From: Aldehydirespirator sp965220645
GTDB lineage: Bacteria; Actinomycetota; Acidimicrobiia; Acidimicrobiales; Aldehydirespiratoraceae
Assembly: GCA_965220645.1 (NCBI GenBank)
Contig: OZ244836.1
Span: forward strand, 3,224,001 to 3,288,000
Direction of reading: 5' to 3'
DNA length: 64,000 nt
A program made the translations under genes and the position numbers. Below are positions 32,581 to 40,689 of this stretch, piece after piece; within the stretch, counting starts at the first letter, position 1; each line of letters begins with the position of its first letter. Under the pieces are notes generated by a model that was not told where the DNA came from, searched no databases, and saw only the letters and a list, made by a program, of their open reading frames with translations.

Positions 32581-35500
32581 CACCACCGTGGCCGTCCCGT
32601 CAGCGACGACGAGGCCCCGACCCGGCAGCGGCGCCAGCGCCAAGCGGGCGGGCACACTCGCTCCCAACAGGTCGGCGTCCAGGGGTCCGGGCCTGAACAG
32701 CACCCCCGTGCGGCACGATCGCATCTCGTGCAGCCACTGGCCATAGGCCGAACGCAGCCGATCGGCGGTGGTCGAGGCCACCAGATGGCTGCGGCCCGTG
32801 GCGGACGCGGCCACTCCGGCCAGCAGTCCGGAGGGGTCGCTGACGCGATCGGCGTCGTCCACCAGCAGCAGGCGGCGGTATTCCTTATCGGCAGCGTCGC
32901 TGAGCGAGCCGGCCGGCACCGCGTCGAGACCCAGCCAGGCAGACAGCTCGCCGGGCCGGTCGGCCACCACGACCACCTCCACTCCAGCGGCGCGGGCGAC
33001 CGCCCCGATTGCGGCCAGCGTGCCGGTGCGACCGGTGCGGGGCGGACCCAGCACCAGGGCGTGCTCACCGTCATGCAGCGTCAGGCCGGCCGGCTCCAGC
33101 GTCAGGTCGCTGATGGCGAAGCTCACGTCGATGCGGCGATGATCAGGGCGCGCGCCGCCGGGCAGGTCGTCCAGGGAGACGTGCTGGGGCAGAGAGCCGA
33201 TACGAACCGGTCCACCGGCGACGGGAGCGGCAGTGCCGGCGAGCTCCCTCACGGCCGCTTGCAGGTCTCCTCCGGCCGGGAGCGCGATCTGCACCTCCAG
33301 ACCGTCGCTCGCTCTGACGGCCCGCCCGGGACCCAGATCAGCGGTGGGCTGCCGCAGCCCGAAGCGCAGACCGTCGCCGGCGTCCGACGTGGCGTGGACC
33401 AACACCGCCCCCGCGGACGCGGCGAGCTCGGGGGAGAGGTCAGCAGCGCGGCCGATGCTGGCGGCCACCCGAACTCCCACAGCCGGGCCGTCGCTCCAGA
33501 TCCGGGCGATCCGCTCGTGGGGGCTCGGTGTCGCGCACCGGATCGTGGGCCCGGGCCAGTCCAGCGAGATCGTCGACCACCAGCACCACGTCGACCCCGC
33601 CGCCGGTGCCCGTGGCCCGCCGGGAGGCGACCTCATCGTCGAGGAGGCGCAGCAGGCGGGTCCGCCGATCACCGTCGGTCGGCGCGATCACCGCCCCGAC
33701 ATGAGGGAGCCCCTCCAGCGCAGACAGCACCCCGGCATCGAGATCGATCGCGTACACGTGCACCTGTTCGGGTGGGTGGGTCCGGCACACGTCCAGGGCG
33801 ACCGCGGTCAGCGTGGTGGAGGTGCCCGAACCGGGACCGCCGATCACCACAAGGTGGCCGTCGGCGAGTCGCCACCCACTCGCGAACTGCCGCTGGCGGG
33901 CCGGGTCGTCCACCAGCCAGGCTGCGGGCTGGCCCGGGCCGGTCGTCTCGGCGAGGATCTCGGCCGCGATCTCACAGGGCAGGGGCGCCGGCCACGGCGA
34001 GCGGGGCAGGCGGCCCTTGCGGCTCTGGTGGGCCGCTCGCACCGCGTCCACCACGGCGTCGAGGTCGCTGCGTTGGTCGCTGGAAGCCCGGGTCGACTGC
34101 AACCCGGGCGGTCCGACTCGCAAACCGGTCGAGCATTGGGGTGTGGTGCCGGTCGCAAGCGCCGACTGGAACGCGACCAGTTCGCCCGGCCCGAAGCGGG
34201 CCAACGCCTGGCCGGGCCGCTGGCGGGGGATTCGAGCCGCGTCGGGCGAGTCGATTACGTCGTTGGAGTCGTGGCGGTCGGTCACCCGCAGGGCGATCCG
34301 GCACGACGTGTTGGCTCTGATGTCATCGGTCACCACCCCGGCCGGGCGCTGGGTGGCCAGCACCATGTGGACGCCGAGGCTGCGGCCCCGCTGCGCGATC
34401 CCGACCAGCGAGTGCAGGAATTCGGGCAACTCGGCGGCCAGCGTGGCGAACTCGTCCACCACGACCACCAGCCGGGGCAGGGGCTCGAGGCCTGCACCGC
34501 CGGCCCGGGCCCGGAAGGCGGCTAGGTCCTCGGCTCCGACGGCGCGCAGCCGTGCCTCGCGATGGCGCAACTCTGCCTCCAGGCAAGTCAGCGCCCTCTC
34601 GGCCAGGCGGTCGTCGAGATCGGTGACCATCCCGGCCACATGGGGCATTTCCGCGCAGCGGTCGAAGGCGGCGCCGCCCTTGTAGTCGATGAGGACGAAG
34701 GCCAGATGATCGGGGTCCGCCGACAGCGCCAGCCCGGCCACGAGGGAGCGAAGCAGCTCGGACTTGCCCGAGCCGGTGGTGCCCCCGATGAGAACGTGGG
34801 GGCCGTCGGCCACCAAGTCGAGCACCAGGGATCCTTCAGCGGTCGCGCCTATGGGGGCACTCATGTCGGCCTCTCCTCGGGTTGCCGCCCAGCGCCTCTC
34901 CACCGACTCGGGAGTCGGCTCGCCGTCCAGCAGACCCACGAGGGACACCGAGTCGGGCAGGTTGGCGCTGCCGGCGCGGAGTTCGGGATCGTCAAGCCGG
35001 GCCAGGCGAGCTGCGGCACCGGTGGCGGTTGCGACGGTGACGCCCCACGCCACCAGCGGCGCCATCACCGCCGAGGATCGGGGATCCACCAGCCGCAGGC
35101 CGCCTGCGTCGTGATCGATGTCGATGATCGTGGTGCAGCTGGAGGGAAGCTCGCAGACGTCGGTCGTGATCACGATCCCGGCACACCGCGCCAGGCCGAG
35201 CAGCATCCGTCCCGGCGCCGAGCGGCCCGTGAGCGTCCGCGCGCCGTCGATGACGGCCAGCAGCGCACGCTCGGAGTTGTCCCCAGTGGTTGCTTCGGCA
35301 ACCTCGGCGGTGGCACCGGCCTCGGTGGCCACCAGCGCTCCGGGTCCACCGCCAACGTCGATGGTGTGGGGAAGCCAGCCCATCCACGACCACTCCTCGG
35401 CCAGGCCGGGCACGAGGCCTGCGATGGCCAGATCGGCCGGGCCGTGAAGCACCGCAGCTTGAAGGACGAGACTGCGGGCCACGGCCCGTGCCGCTGCCGG

Positions 35501-36745
35501 CGGGCCGACCACGCCGACCACATCGCCGGGAAGCAAGGACACCGACACTGGTACGTCGTCGAGAGGCTCTATCTCGTGCAGCGCCTTGAGAGCGTCCGGC
35601 GCCGCGACGTCTCCGCCCTCCACCTGCAGCGGCGGCGCGTAGGGCATGTCGGCAATGCCGACACCGAGCCGCATGGCGTCCGGGTCGCCGCGGCGGCGCT
35701 CCCAGCATCGCAACGACGGCGTCTCGGCCCGGCGGACCAGCTCGGCCAGGTCAGGGACGAGGGCCACGCGCCTTCGCCGCTCCGCGGCACGCGCCGTCGG
35801 CAGGTCCTCGACGAAGCTCTCCACCCTTTGGGCCACCTCGGCACAGGCCCGGTCATGGTTGCGGGCGACCCGCCGGCGCCGCTCCAGCCACGTGCCCACC
35901 GTGATCAACGGCCCGAGGGCCGCGAAGACCGCCATGAACGGGCTCCACACCACGGCCAGCACAAGCCCGGCCGCGGCGGGCAGGACGATGCCAGCCCACG
36001 ACAGGGGCTCGGGCTCGGGTCGGGCCGGTGGCCGGGCCGGCACACGCAGCGTGACGGGGGCGATCGGCGGCCGGCGGCGGGGCGGACGGTTGAAGGGGAT
36101 ACGACCCGCCGCCGCGCCCAACCCGGCTCGCACGGCCGCGGGTGCGTCGTCCACGAGGGATCGCCACTGCAAGCAGGTCGCCCCCAGGCGGACGGTGGCC
36201 CGGATCGGCACCCGGGTAGGGACAGTCACGGTCCGTCCAGCCACGACCGTTCCGTTACGAGAGCCGAGGTCGCCGACCACGAGCCGCTTCCGCTTGCCTG
36301 TCCCGTTCACCGTCACACGAGCGTGACGCCGCGAGATGGTGGGGTCGTCAAGCATCAGGTCGCAGCCCTCCGAACGCCCGATCACCCAGGTGTCGGCCGG
36401 AGGCGGCCCCAGGAGCGTGCCAGCCTGCAGACCGGCGATCACGACCAGCTCAGACCGGCGGCCGGGCCGGTTGCGCTGCTCCTGCGGTGACTGGGAGGAG
36501 GGCTGCTCACATCCGGGAGCGATCTCGAGCAGCGCCCCCTCCCAGATCGGGGCCGACGACAGCGGCGTGTCGGGTCCGTGCCAGCACCCGTCGATGCACA
36601 GGCCGTCCCCGGTGCGGTCACCGGCCTCCTCGCCTTCACCGCTTAGCGCGGCGATGAGGTCCGCCACCGTGTAGCCGTCGAGTCGGGAGTCGATCTCCAC
36701 GGTCCTCTCTGCGCCGTTGGATCGGTGCCGGACCCGCACCGGCAC
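32551..36745 (-). CDS. essC: EssC/EccC-type FtsK ATPase of a type VII secretion system, frameshifted
   Basis: Membrane-anchored motor ATPase for WXG100-protein export. Order: small N-terminal ubiquitin-like/FHA-type region (1-80), FHA domain (about 115-190, IGRSEGCDLML...SRRHARV...SRNGT), two transmembrane helices (about 245-285), then three FtsK/SpoIIIE ATPase domains. ATPase 1 has canonical Walker A GGTTGSGKSE near 652. ATPase 2 (GGPGSGTSTT near 968) and ATPase 3 (GPPRTGRTGT near 1230) are degenerate, as in EssC/EccC. The frame breaks at a run of five G (33519-33523): removing one base joins VDDLAGLARAHDPVRDTE to PHERIARIWSDGP and gives about 1397 residues. As read, the product stops at 33440 with an aberrant tail. 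Sequencing error, phase variation or recent mutation are all possible. GTG 36745 lies in a hairpin. Confidence 0.85.
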
Positions 36746-36771
36746 GCCGTTTCGCTTCGCGCCGGTGCGGG
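36733..36771 (-). promoter_or_regulatory. Hairpin over the essC start codon
   Basis: Perfect 11-bp inverted repeat CCCGCACCGGC (36733-36743) and its complement (36761-36771) with a 17-nt loop. In the message the GTG start (36745-36743) sits at the junction of loop and 3' arm, and no Shine-Dalgarno sequence is visible. It may lower EssC translation relative to the WXG100 protein. Confidence 0.5.
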
Positions 36772-36794
36772 GGTCCCGACCGCCGTTGCCGGGG

Positions 36795-37070
36795 CTAGAT
36801 CGTGTCGAGCGCGCCTACGCCCGCCTGCAGCTCGGCGGTGATGAACGTCGAGTGCTCGCCCAGCGCGTCGCACAGCGCCCGCAGGTTGGGCCGGAACTCC
36901 GCCTCCCACAGCTGCCGGAACCGGTCGGCTCTGGCCCCCTGCCAGGTGGTGCCGTCAATGCCGGCACCTATCGCGCTGATCACCCCCTCCGCCGTCTCCT
37001 TCTGCCGGGCGAAGATCACCGCGAGCTGTTCCATCTGCGACTTGGACATCACCAGCATGTCGCCAGCCAT
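36795..37070 (-). CDS. WXG100-family (ESAT-6-like) secreted protein
   Basis: A 91-residue helical-hairpin protein with the diagnostic WXG turn in DGTTWQGARADRF, flanked by two amphipathic helices (KSQMEQLAVIFARQKETAEGV and LWEAEFRPNLRALCDALGEH). Such proteins are dimeric substrates of type VII secretion. Start ATG 37070 is fixed by a strong AAGGAGG ribosome-binding site; an in-frame upstream start at 37097 would place that site inside the coding region. It lies 49 bp upstream of essC, and together they form a minimal export pair. No EccB, EccD, EccE or mycosin gene is nearby. Confidence 0.9.
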   Translation of the reverse strand: MAGDMLVMSKSQMEQLAVIFARQKETAEGVISAIGAGIDGTTWQGARADRFRQLWEAEFRPNLRALCDALGEHSTFITAELQAGVGALDTI

Positions 37071-37121
37071 TGACACCCTCCTTGGTTGATAGCACAAGTT
37101 TTGTCGTGCTGTCTTGTGTGA

Positions 37122-37154
37122 TTGTCACACCAGCATGTCAGTCTGGTATGACAA
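37122..37154. repeat. 12-bp inverted repeat upstream of WXG100 gene
   Basis: TTGTCACACCAG (37122-37133) pairs with CTGGTATGACAA (37143-37154) at 11 of 12 positions around a 9-nt spacer. It lies about 50 bp upstream of the WXG100 gene in an unusually A+T-rich stretch. It could be an operator for the type VII pair or a structured leader; no T run follows on either strand. Confidence 0.55.
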
Positions 37155-37180
37155 CAGCAACCCAAAGGGAGGAGAAATAC

Positions 37181-37231
37181 TTGAAATATGCTTATAACTC
37201 ATTACCGGGTGGCATGCGGGCTTCGCTCTAG
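37181..37231 (+). CDS. Possible 16-codon leader-like ORF
   Basis: On the plus strand GGGAGGAG is followed 7-8 nt later by a TTG start and 16 sense codons ending in TAG. The spacing of the ribosome-binding site is good and the region is A+T-rich, but nothing downstream on this strand within 2 kb would use a leader peptide, and no similarity is recognised. It may be a chance match or a remnant. Confidence 0.15.
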   Translation: MKYAYNSLPGGMRASL

Positions 37232-37275
37232 CGGGCAGCCGAGGGCCACGCAGGCCGCACGCTCGGGCCGGGCGC

Positions 37276-38079
37276 TCAGGCGGACGGGGTGTCGCCGATG
37301 GCCTTCTTGACCGAGCCGAGCAGGTCAGCCATAGCCGCCTTCACCGACTCCTGGTGGGCGGCCAGAGCCTGGAACTCCTGACCGGAGCGGATGGCGGCCC
37401 GACCCCCGAGCACGTCGAAGGCGCGGTGGACCATGCGCTTGTTGATCTGGGCCAGATCAGGGGCCACGCCCGCAATGCGCACGGCCACCGCCAGCACAGC
37501 CGCCTCCAACTCCTCAGGCGGGTAGGCCCGGTTGGCCCATCCCATCCGGGCCGCCTCGGCACCGCTCACCGAGTCGCCGGTGAGCATGGCCTCCATGGCG
37601 TGGCGCAGTCCCATCAACGGCGTGTGGTACTGCCAGTCCGGGGGCGACGCAACCCTCACGACGGGATAGCCGATGCGGGCGTCGGCGGCCACGTACACCA
37701 GGTCGCAGGCCGCGGCGAGCTCCGTGCCGCCGGCGTAGGCGTAACCGTGAACCTGTGCGATGACCGGCTTGGCCAGATCCCAGATGGAGAACCAGCCATC
37801 GCTGGCCTGGCGGGTCCACTGGCCGTCGCCGGGAGCGGACGGGTAGGGCGGGTCGTCCATGAGCCCGCCCGAGAGGTCGTAGCCCGACGAGAAGCAGGGA
37901 CCCGCGCCCCGCACGACTGTGACCCGGGCGTCGGGATCCTCGTCGCAGCGGTGTAGAGCGTCGAACAGCGCGGCCCGCAGGGGTGTGGAGATGGCGTTGC
38001 GCTTGCGGGGGCGGTTGAGAGTGATCCGTCGCACGTGTTCGGCCGGCTCGTCGATGAGGATCAGGTGCTCGTCGGTCAT
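37276..38079 (-). CDS. Enoyl-CoA hydratase/isomerase-family protein
   Basis: A 267-residue crotonase-fold enzyme. ITLNRPRKRNAIS near residue 19, oxyanion-hole segments VVRGAGPCFSSGYDLSGG (near 55) and VHGYAYAGGTELAAACDLVYVA (near 108). It differs from the hydratase at 31651-32445 and is not a recent duplicate of it. The usual catalytic glutamates of classical enoyl-CoA hydratases are not evident, so isomerase or hydrolase activity is possible. ATG 38079 has a good ribosome-binding site (GGAGGCGGAGAC) contained in a duplicated copy of the upstream gene's tail. Confidence 0.85.
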   Translation of the reverse strand: MTDEHLILIDEPAEHVRRITLNRPRKRNAISTPLRAALFDALHRCDEDPDARVTVVRGAGPCFSSGYDLSGGLMDDPPYPSAPGDGQWTRQASDGWFSIWDLAKPVIAQVHGYAYAGGTELAAACDLVYVAADARIGYPVVRVASPPDWQYHTPLMGLRHAMEAMLTGDSVSGAEAARMGWANRAYPPEELEAAVLAVAVRIAGVAPDLAQINKRMVHRAFDVLGGRAAIRSGQEFQALAAHQESVKAAMADLLGSVKKAIGDTPSA

Positions 38080-38139
38080 GTCTCCGCCTCCGTAGGGTCA
38101 CCGGTGCCGGCCAACGCGTCGATCATGTCTCCGCCTCCG
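38076..38139. repeat. Duplicated 3' end of LLM gene forming an RBS (2 x 17 bp, 47 bp apart)
   Basis: The end of the F420-type oxidoreductase gene (38123-38139) recurs exactly at 38076-38092. The second copy spans the ribosome-binding site and start codon of the enoyl-CoA hydratase gene. This is the same arrangement as at 6773-6842. Confidence 0.85.
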
Positions 38140-39184
38140 CCTCGTAGCGGGTGCCGGACAACTCGGCCGCCAGGATCAGTTCCTCGTCGCGGTTGCACCG
38201 GACTATCACACCGGTCAGACCCGCGGGAACCGCCTCGGTCCAGCGGTCCCGTATGCGCTCGGGTGAGCCGAGCAGGGACTGCGACTCGATGTAGTCGTCG
38301 GGAACGGCCGCGACCGCTGCGTCCCGGCGCCCGGCCCGCCACAGCTCCACGATCCGGTCCGACGCCTCGGGCCAGCCGCGGCGGGCCATCGCCGCGGCGT
38401 GGAAGTTGTGGGTGTCGCTGCCCATGCCGCCCACATACATGGCAACCAGCGGCTTGCGAGCATCCACCGCGGCCCGCACGTCATCGGTGACCTGAACCGA
38501 CAGCGACCCGAACACCTCGAACTCGGCCCCCAGCTTCGAGGCGCGGCAGGCCTGGCCCCGGGCCAGCGGCTCGGCGTAGGTTGCGGTCCCCTCGGACCCG
38601 TAGCCCATGGGCAACCAGCCGTCGGCCACCTCCGCGGCCAGGGCCACGTTGCGGGGTCCTCCGGCCGCAATCCAGATCTCGATGCCGGGCGCGGGGTGCA
38701 GGATCGACTTGAGCGGCTTGCCCTGGCCCAGCGCGCCCGGACCGTCGTAGGGCAGCCGGAAGGCCGCGCCGTCGTGGGTGACGGGGCCCTCGCGGGCCAG
38801 GACCTTGCGCATGATGGCCGTGAAGTCGCGCAGCTTGGCCACCGGCGAGCCCCACGCCGCGCCGTGCCAGCCTTCCACCACCTGCGGTCCCGACACACCC
38901 AGTCCCACGATCACCCTGCCGCCCCCAGCGAGGGCGTCGATGGTCATGGCGTGCATGGCTGTGGCCGCCGGCGTGCGGGCATCGATCTGCACGACACCGG
39001 TGGCGAGCTTGATCCTGCTCGTGTGTGCGGCCAGGTACGCCAGCGGGGACAGCGCGTCGGCGCCGTAGGCCTCGGCCGTCCACACGCTGTGGTAGCCGAG
39101 CCGCTCTGCGAGCTGAACCGCAGCTACCGGCACCTCAAGCGTCGCGCCCCGGTACAGGTCGAGTCCGAGCCCCAGCTTCACCAT
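38123..39184 (-). CDS. LLM-class (F420-dependent type) oxidoreductase
   Basis: A 353-residue luciferase-like oxidoreductase. Segments typical of F420-dependent members: KLGLGLDLYRG at the N-terminus, SVWTAEAYGADALSPLAYLAA, GGGRVIVGLGVSGPQVVEGWHG (near residue 90), and IWIAAGGPRNVALAAEVADGWLP (near 165). It is longer than the LLM protein at 1676-2629 and only distantly similar to it. ATG 39184 is preferred over an in-frame GTG or ATG 15 nt upstream. The first codons and leader are duplicated 71 bp upstream. It is probably co-transcribed with the enoyl-CoA hydratase; the substrate is unknown. Confidence 0.85.
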   Translation of the reverse strand: MVKLGLGLDLYRGATLEVPVAAVQLAERLGYHSVWTAEAYGADALSPLAYLAAHTSRIKLATGVVQIDARTPAATAMHAMTIDALAGGGRVIVGLGVSGPQVVEGWHGAAWGSPVAKLRDFTAIMRKVLAREGPVTHDGAAFRLPYDGPGALGQGKPLKSILHPAPGIEIWIAAGGPRNVALAAEVADGWLPMGYGSEGTATYAEPLARGQACRASKLGAEFEVFGSLSVQVTDDVRAAVDARKPLVAMYVGGMGSDTHNFHAAAMARRGWPEASDRIVELWRAGRRDAAVAAVPDDYIESQSLLGSPERIRDRWTEAVPAGLTGVIVRCNRDEELILAAELSGTRYEAEAET

Positions 39185-39280
39185 GTGCGGCCCCACCATC
39201 TCATCGTCGAGATCTGCGACGCCCCGGAGGCACCGCTGCTGGCCAACTTCACCATGTGCGGCCCCATCATCTCATCGTCG
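39176..39280. repeat. Duplicated 5' end of LLM gene (2 x 34 bp, 71 bp apart)
   Basis: The start region of the LLM gene (39176-39209) recurs at 39247-39280 with one mismatch. The upstream copy also encodes MxGPHMVKL before diverging, so it is a partial 5' duplicate rather than a separate gene. Confidence 0.85.
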
Positions 39281-39288
39281 GCAACACT

Positions 39289-39400
39289 AGAGGCCGAGCG
39301 AACGGGCGGCAGTTCACGCAGAATCTCGCGACGCTCCGAGCGACGCCGTGGCCCGAGCAGCCCGCGAGAGCAGCGAACAGCAGCGTGAACGAGTGCCTCA
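39289..39400 (+). repeat. Dispersed intergenic repeat (copy C)
   Basis: Starts AGAGGCCGAGCG and contains GCCGTGGCCCGAGCAGCCC and AGCAGCGAACA, matching the layout of copies at 46345 and 51350 with more divergence. Unlike those copies it lies between the divergent LLM and alcohol dehydrogenase genes. The reverse-strand translation of copies A and C is recognisably similar (LLFAxLxGxSGHG), but no copy looks like a real gene. Confidence 0.65.
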
Positions 39401-39453
39401 TTGCGGGTCGCCGCCAATCCGCGAATCCCTCGGTGTCGCTACGATCCCTCTTC

Positions 39454-40638
39454 GTGAAGGCGCTGCGCTTCTCGCGCAAGGAGGCCCGATACGCGGCGGC
39501 GGCCCTGGCGTCGCGGCTGCGGCCCGGAGCCGGGGCGACCTGGGGACCGCTCAAGCTGATCGACGGCGACCCGCCCAAGTTGCCCGGCGAGGGCTGGCAG
39601 CGCATCTATCCGCGGCTCACCGGAATCTGCGGATCGGACCTGGCCACCATCGACGGCCGCTCGTCGCGCTACTTCGAGGACTACGTCTCGTTCCCGTTCG
39701 TTCCCGGCCACGAGATCGTGGCCGACACCGCCGATGGGCGCCGGGTGATCGTCGAGCCGGTGATGGGCCACGCGGCACGGGGCTTCGACCTGCCCTATCC
39801 GGGGGCGGCGCCCGGTGACGGCGACGACTACCGCCACCTGATGAGCGGACATCTCAAGCCCGGGCTGCAGATCGGCTTCTGCCGCTCCACCGGAGGGGGC
39901 TGGTCCACCGAGCTGGTGGCCCACGACTCCCAACTCCACGACGTTCCCGATTGGATGAGCGACGAGCTGGCCGTCATGATCGAACCGGTGGCGTGCGGCG
40001 TGCACGCCGCGCTGCGGTCCGGCGCCCAGCCCGGCGACACCGTGGCCGTGGTGGGGGCCGGAACCATGGGCCTGGTGGCAGTAGCCGCGCTGCGAGGCCT
40101 GACCGAGCCTGCCTCGATCCTGGTCGGAGCCCGCTACTCCACCCAGCGGGCCCTCGCGCTGGAGTTGGGCGCGGACTCGGCGGTCGACCCCGGCGAGCTG
40201 AAGCGAGCCGTGCGCCGGGCCACCGGGTCGTTCATGGTCGGCGACCACCTCTCCGGCGGCGCCGACGTGGTGATCGACGCGGTGGGCTCGTCGGCATCTG
40301 TGGCCGAGTCGCTGGCGCTGTGCCGTCCCCGGGGCCGGGTGCTGATGCTGGGGATGCCGGCCACGGTGACCGCGGAGCTGACCGGCCTGTGGCATCGCGA
40401 GACCGAGTTCGTGGGCTGCTACGCCTACGGCACCGAGGTCCGCTCCGACGGACGGCTCACCACCAGCTTCGATCTGGCTGTCGAGCTGGCCGGCAAGATC
40501 GCCTTCGACCGGCTCGTGTCGGCTCTGTACCCGCTCGACCGCTACGTCGACGCGCTGGGCCACGCCGCCGAGGCGGGCCGGCGTGGCGCGGTCAAGATCG
40601 CCTTCGACATGCGCAACGAGCGCCACCGTGGCATCTGA
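39454..40638 (+). CDS. Zinc-type medium-chain alcohol dehydrogenase
   Basis: A 394-residue MDR-superfamily dehydrogenase. GICGSDLATIDG (near residue 57) carries the catalytic-zinc cysteine, PFVPGHEIVAD (near 81) the histidine, MIEPVACGVHAAL follows, and the NAD(P)-binding motif is VVGAGTMGLVAVAA (near 198). The region between 100 and 150 lacks the four-cysteine structural-zinc loop. GTG 39454 is favoured because TACGAT (39440-39445) lies 8 nt before it; the longer open frame upstream runs through repeat sequence. A 51-bp gap precedes the FAD oxidoreductase, so the two may work together. Substrate unknown. Confidence 0.85.
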   Translation: MKALRFSRKEARYAAAALASRLRPGAGATWGPLKLIDGDPPKLPGEGWQRIYPRLTGICGSDLATIDGRSSRYFEDYVSFPFVPGHEIVADTADGRRVIVEPVMGHAARGFDLPYPGAAPGDGDDYRHLMSGHLKPGLQIGFCRSTGGGWSTELVAHDSQLHDVPDWMSDELAVMIEPVACGVHAALRSGAQPGDTVAVVGAGTMGLVAVAALRGLTEPASILVGARYSTQRALALELGADSAVDPGELKRAVRRATGSFMVGDHLSGGADVVIDAVGSSASVAESLALCRPRGRVLMLGMPATVTAELTGLWHRETEFVGCYAYGTEVRSDGRLTTSFDLAVELAGKIAFDRLVSALYPLDRYVDALGHAAEAGRRGAVKIAFDMRNERHRGI

Positions 40639-40689
40639 TCGCCGAGCCGCCCCCCGAGATCTCGAAACCGGGACCGCTAGCCGGCGGGT

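Noticed and set aside
34562..36490. 642-residue open frame on the plus strand
   Set aside because: Antisense to essC, whose FHA and FtsK motifs are unambiguous; composition is that of a mirror frame.
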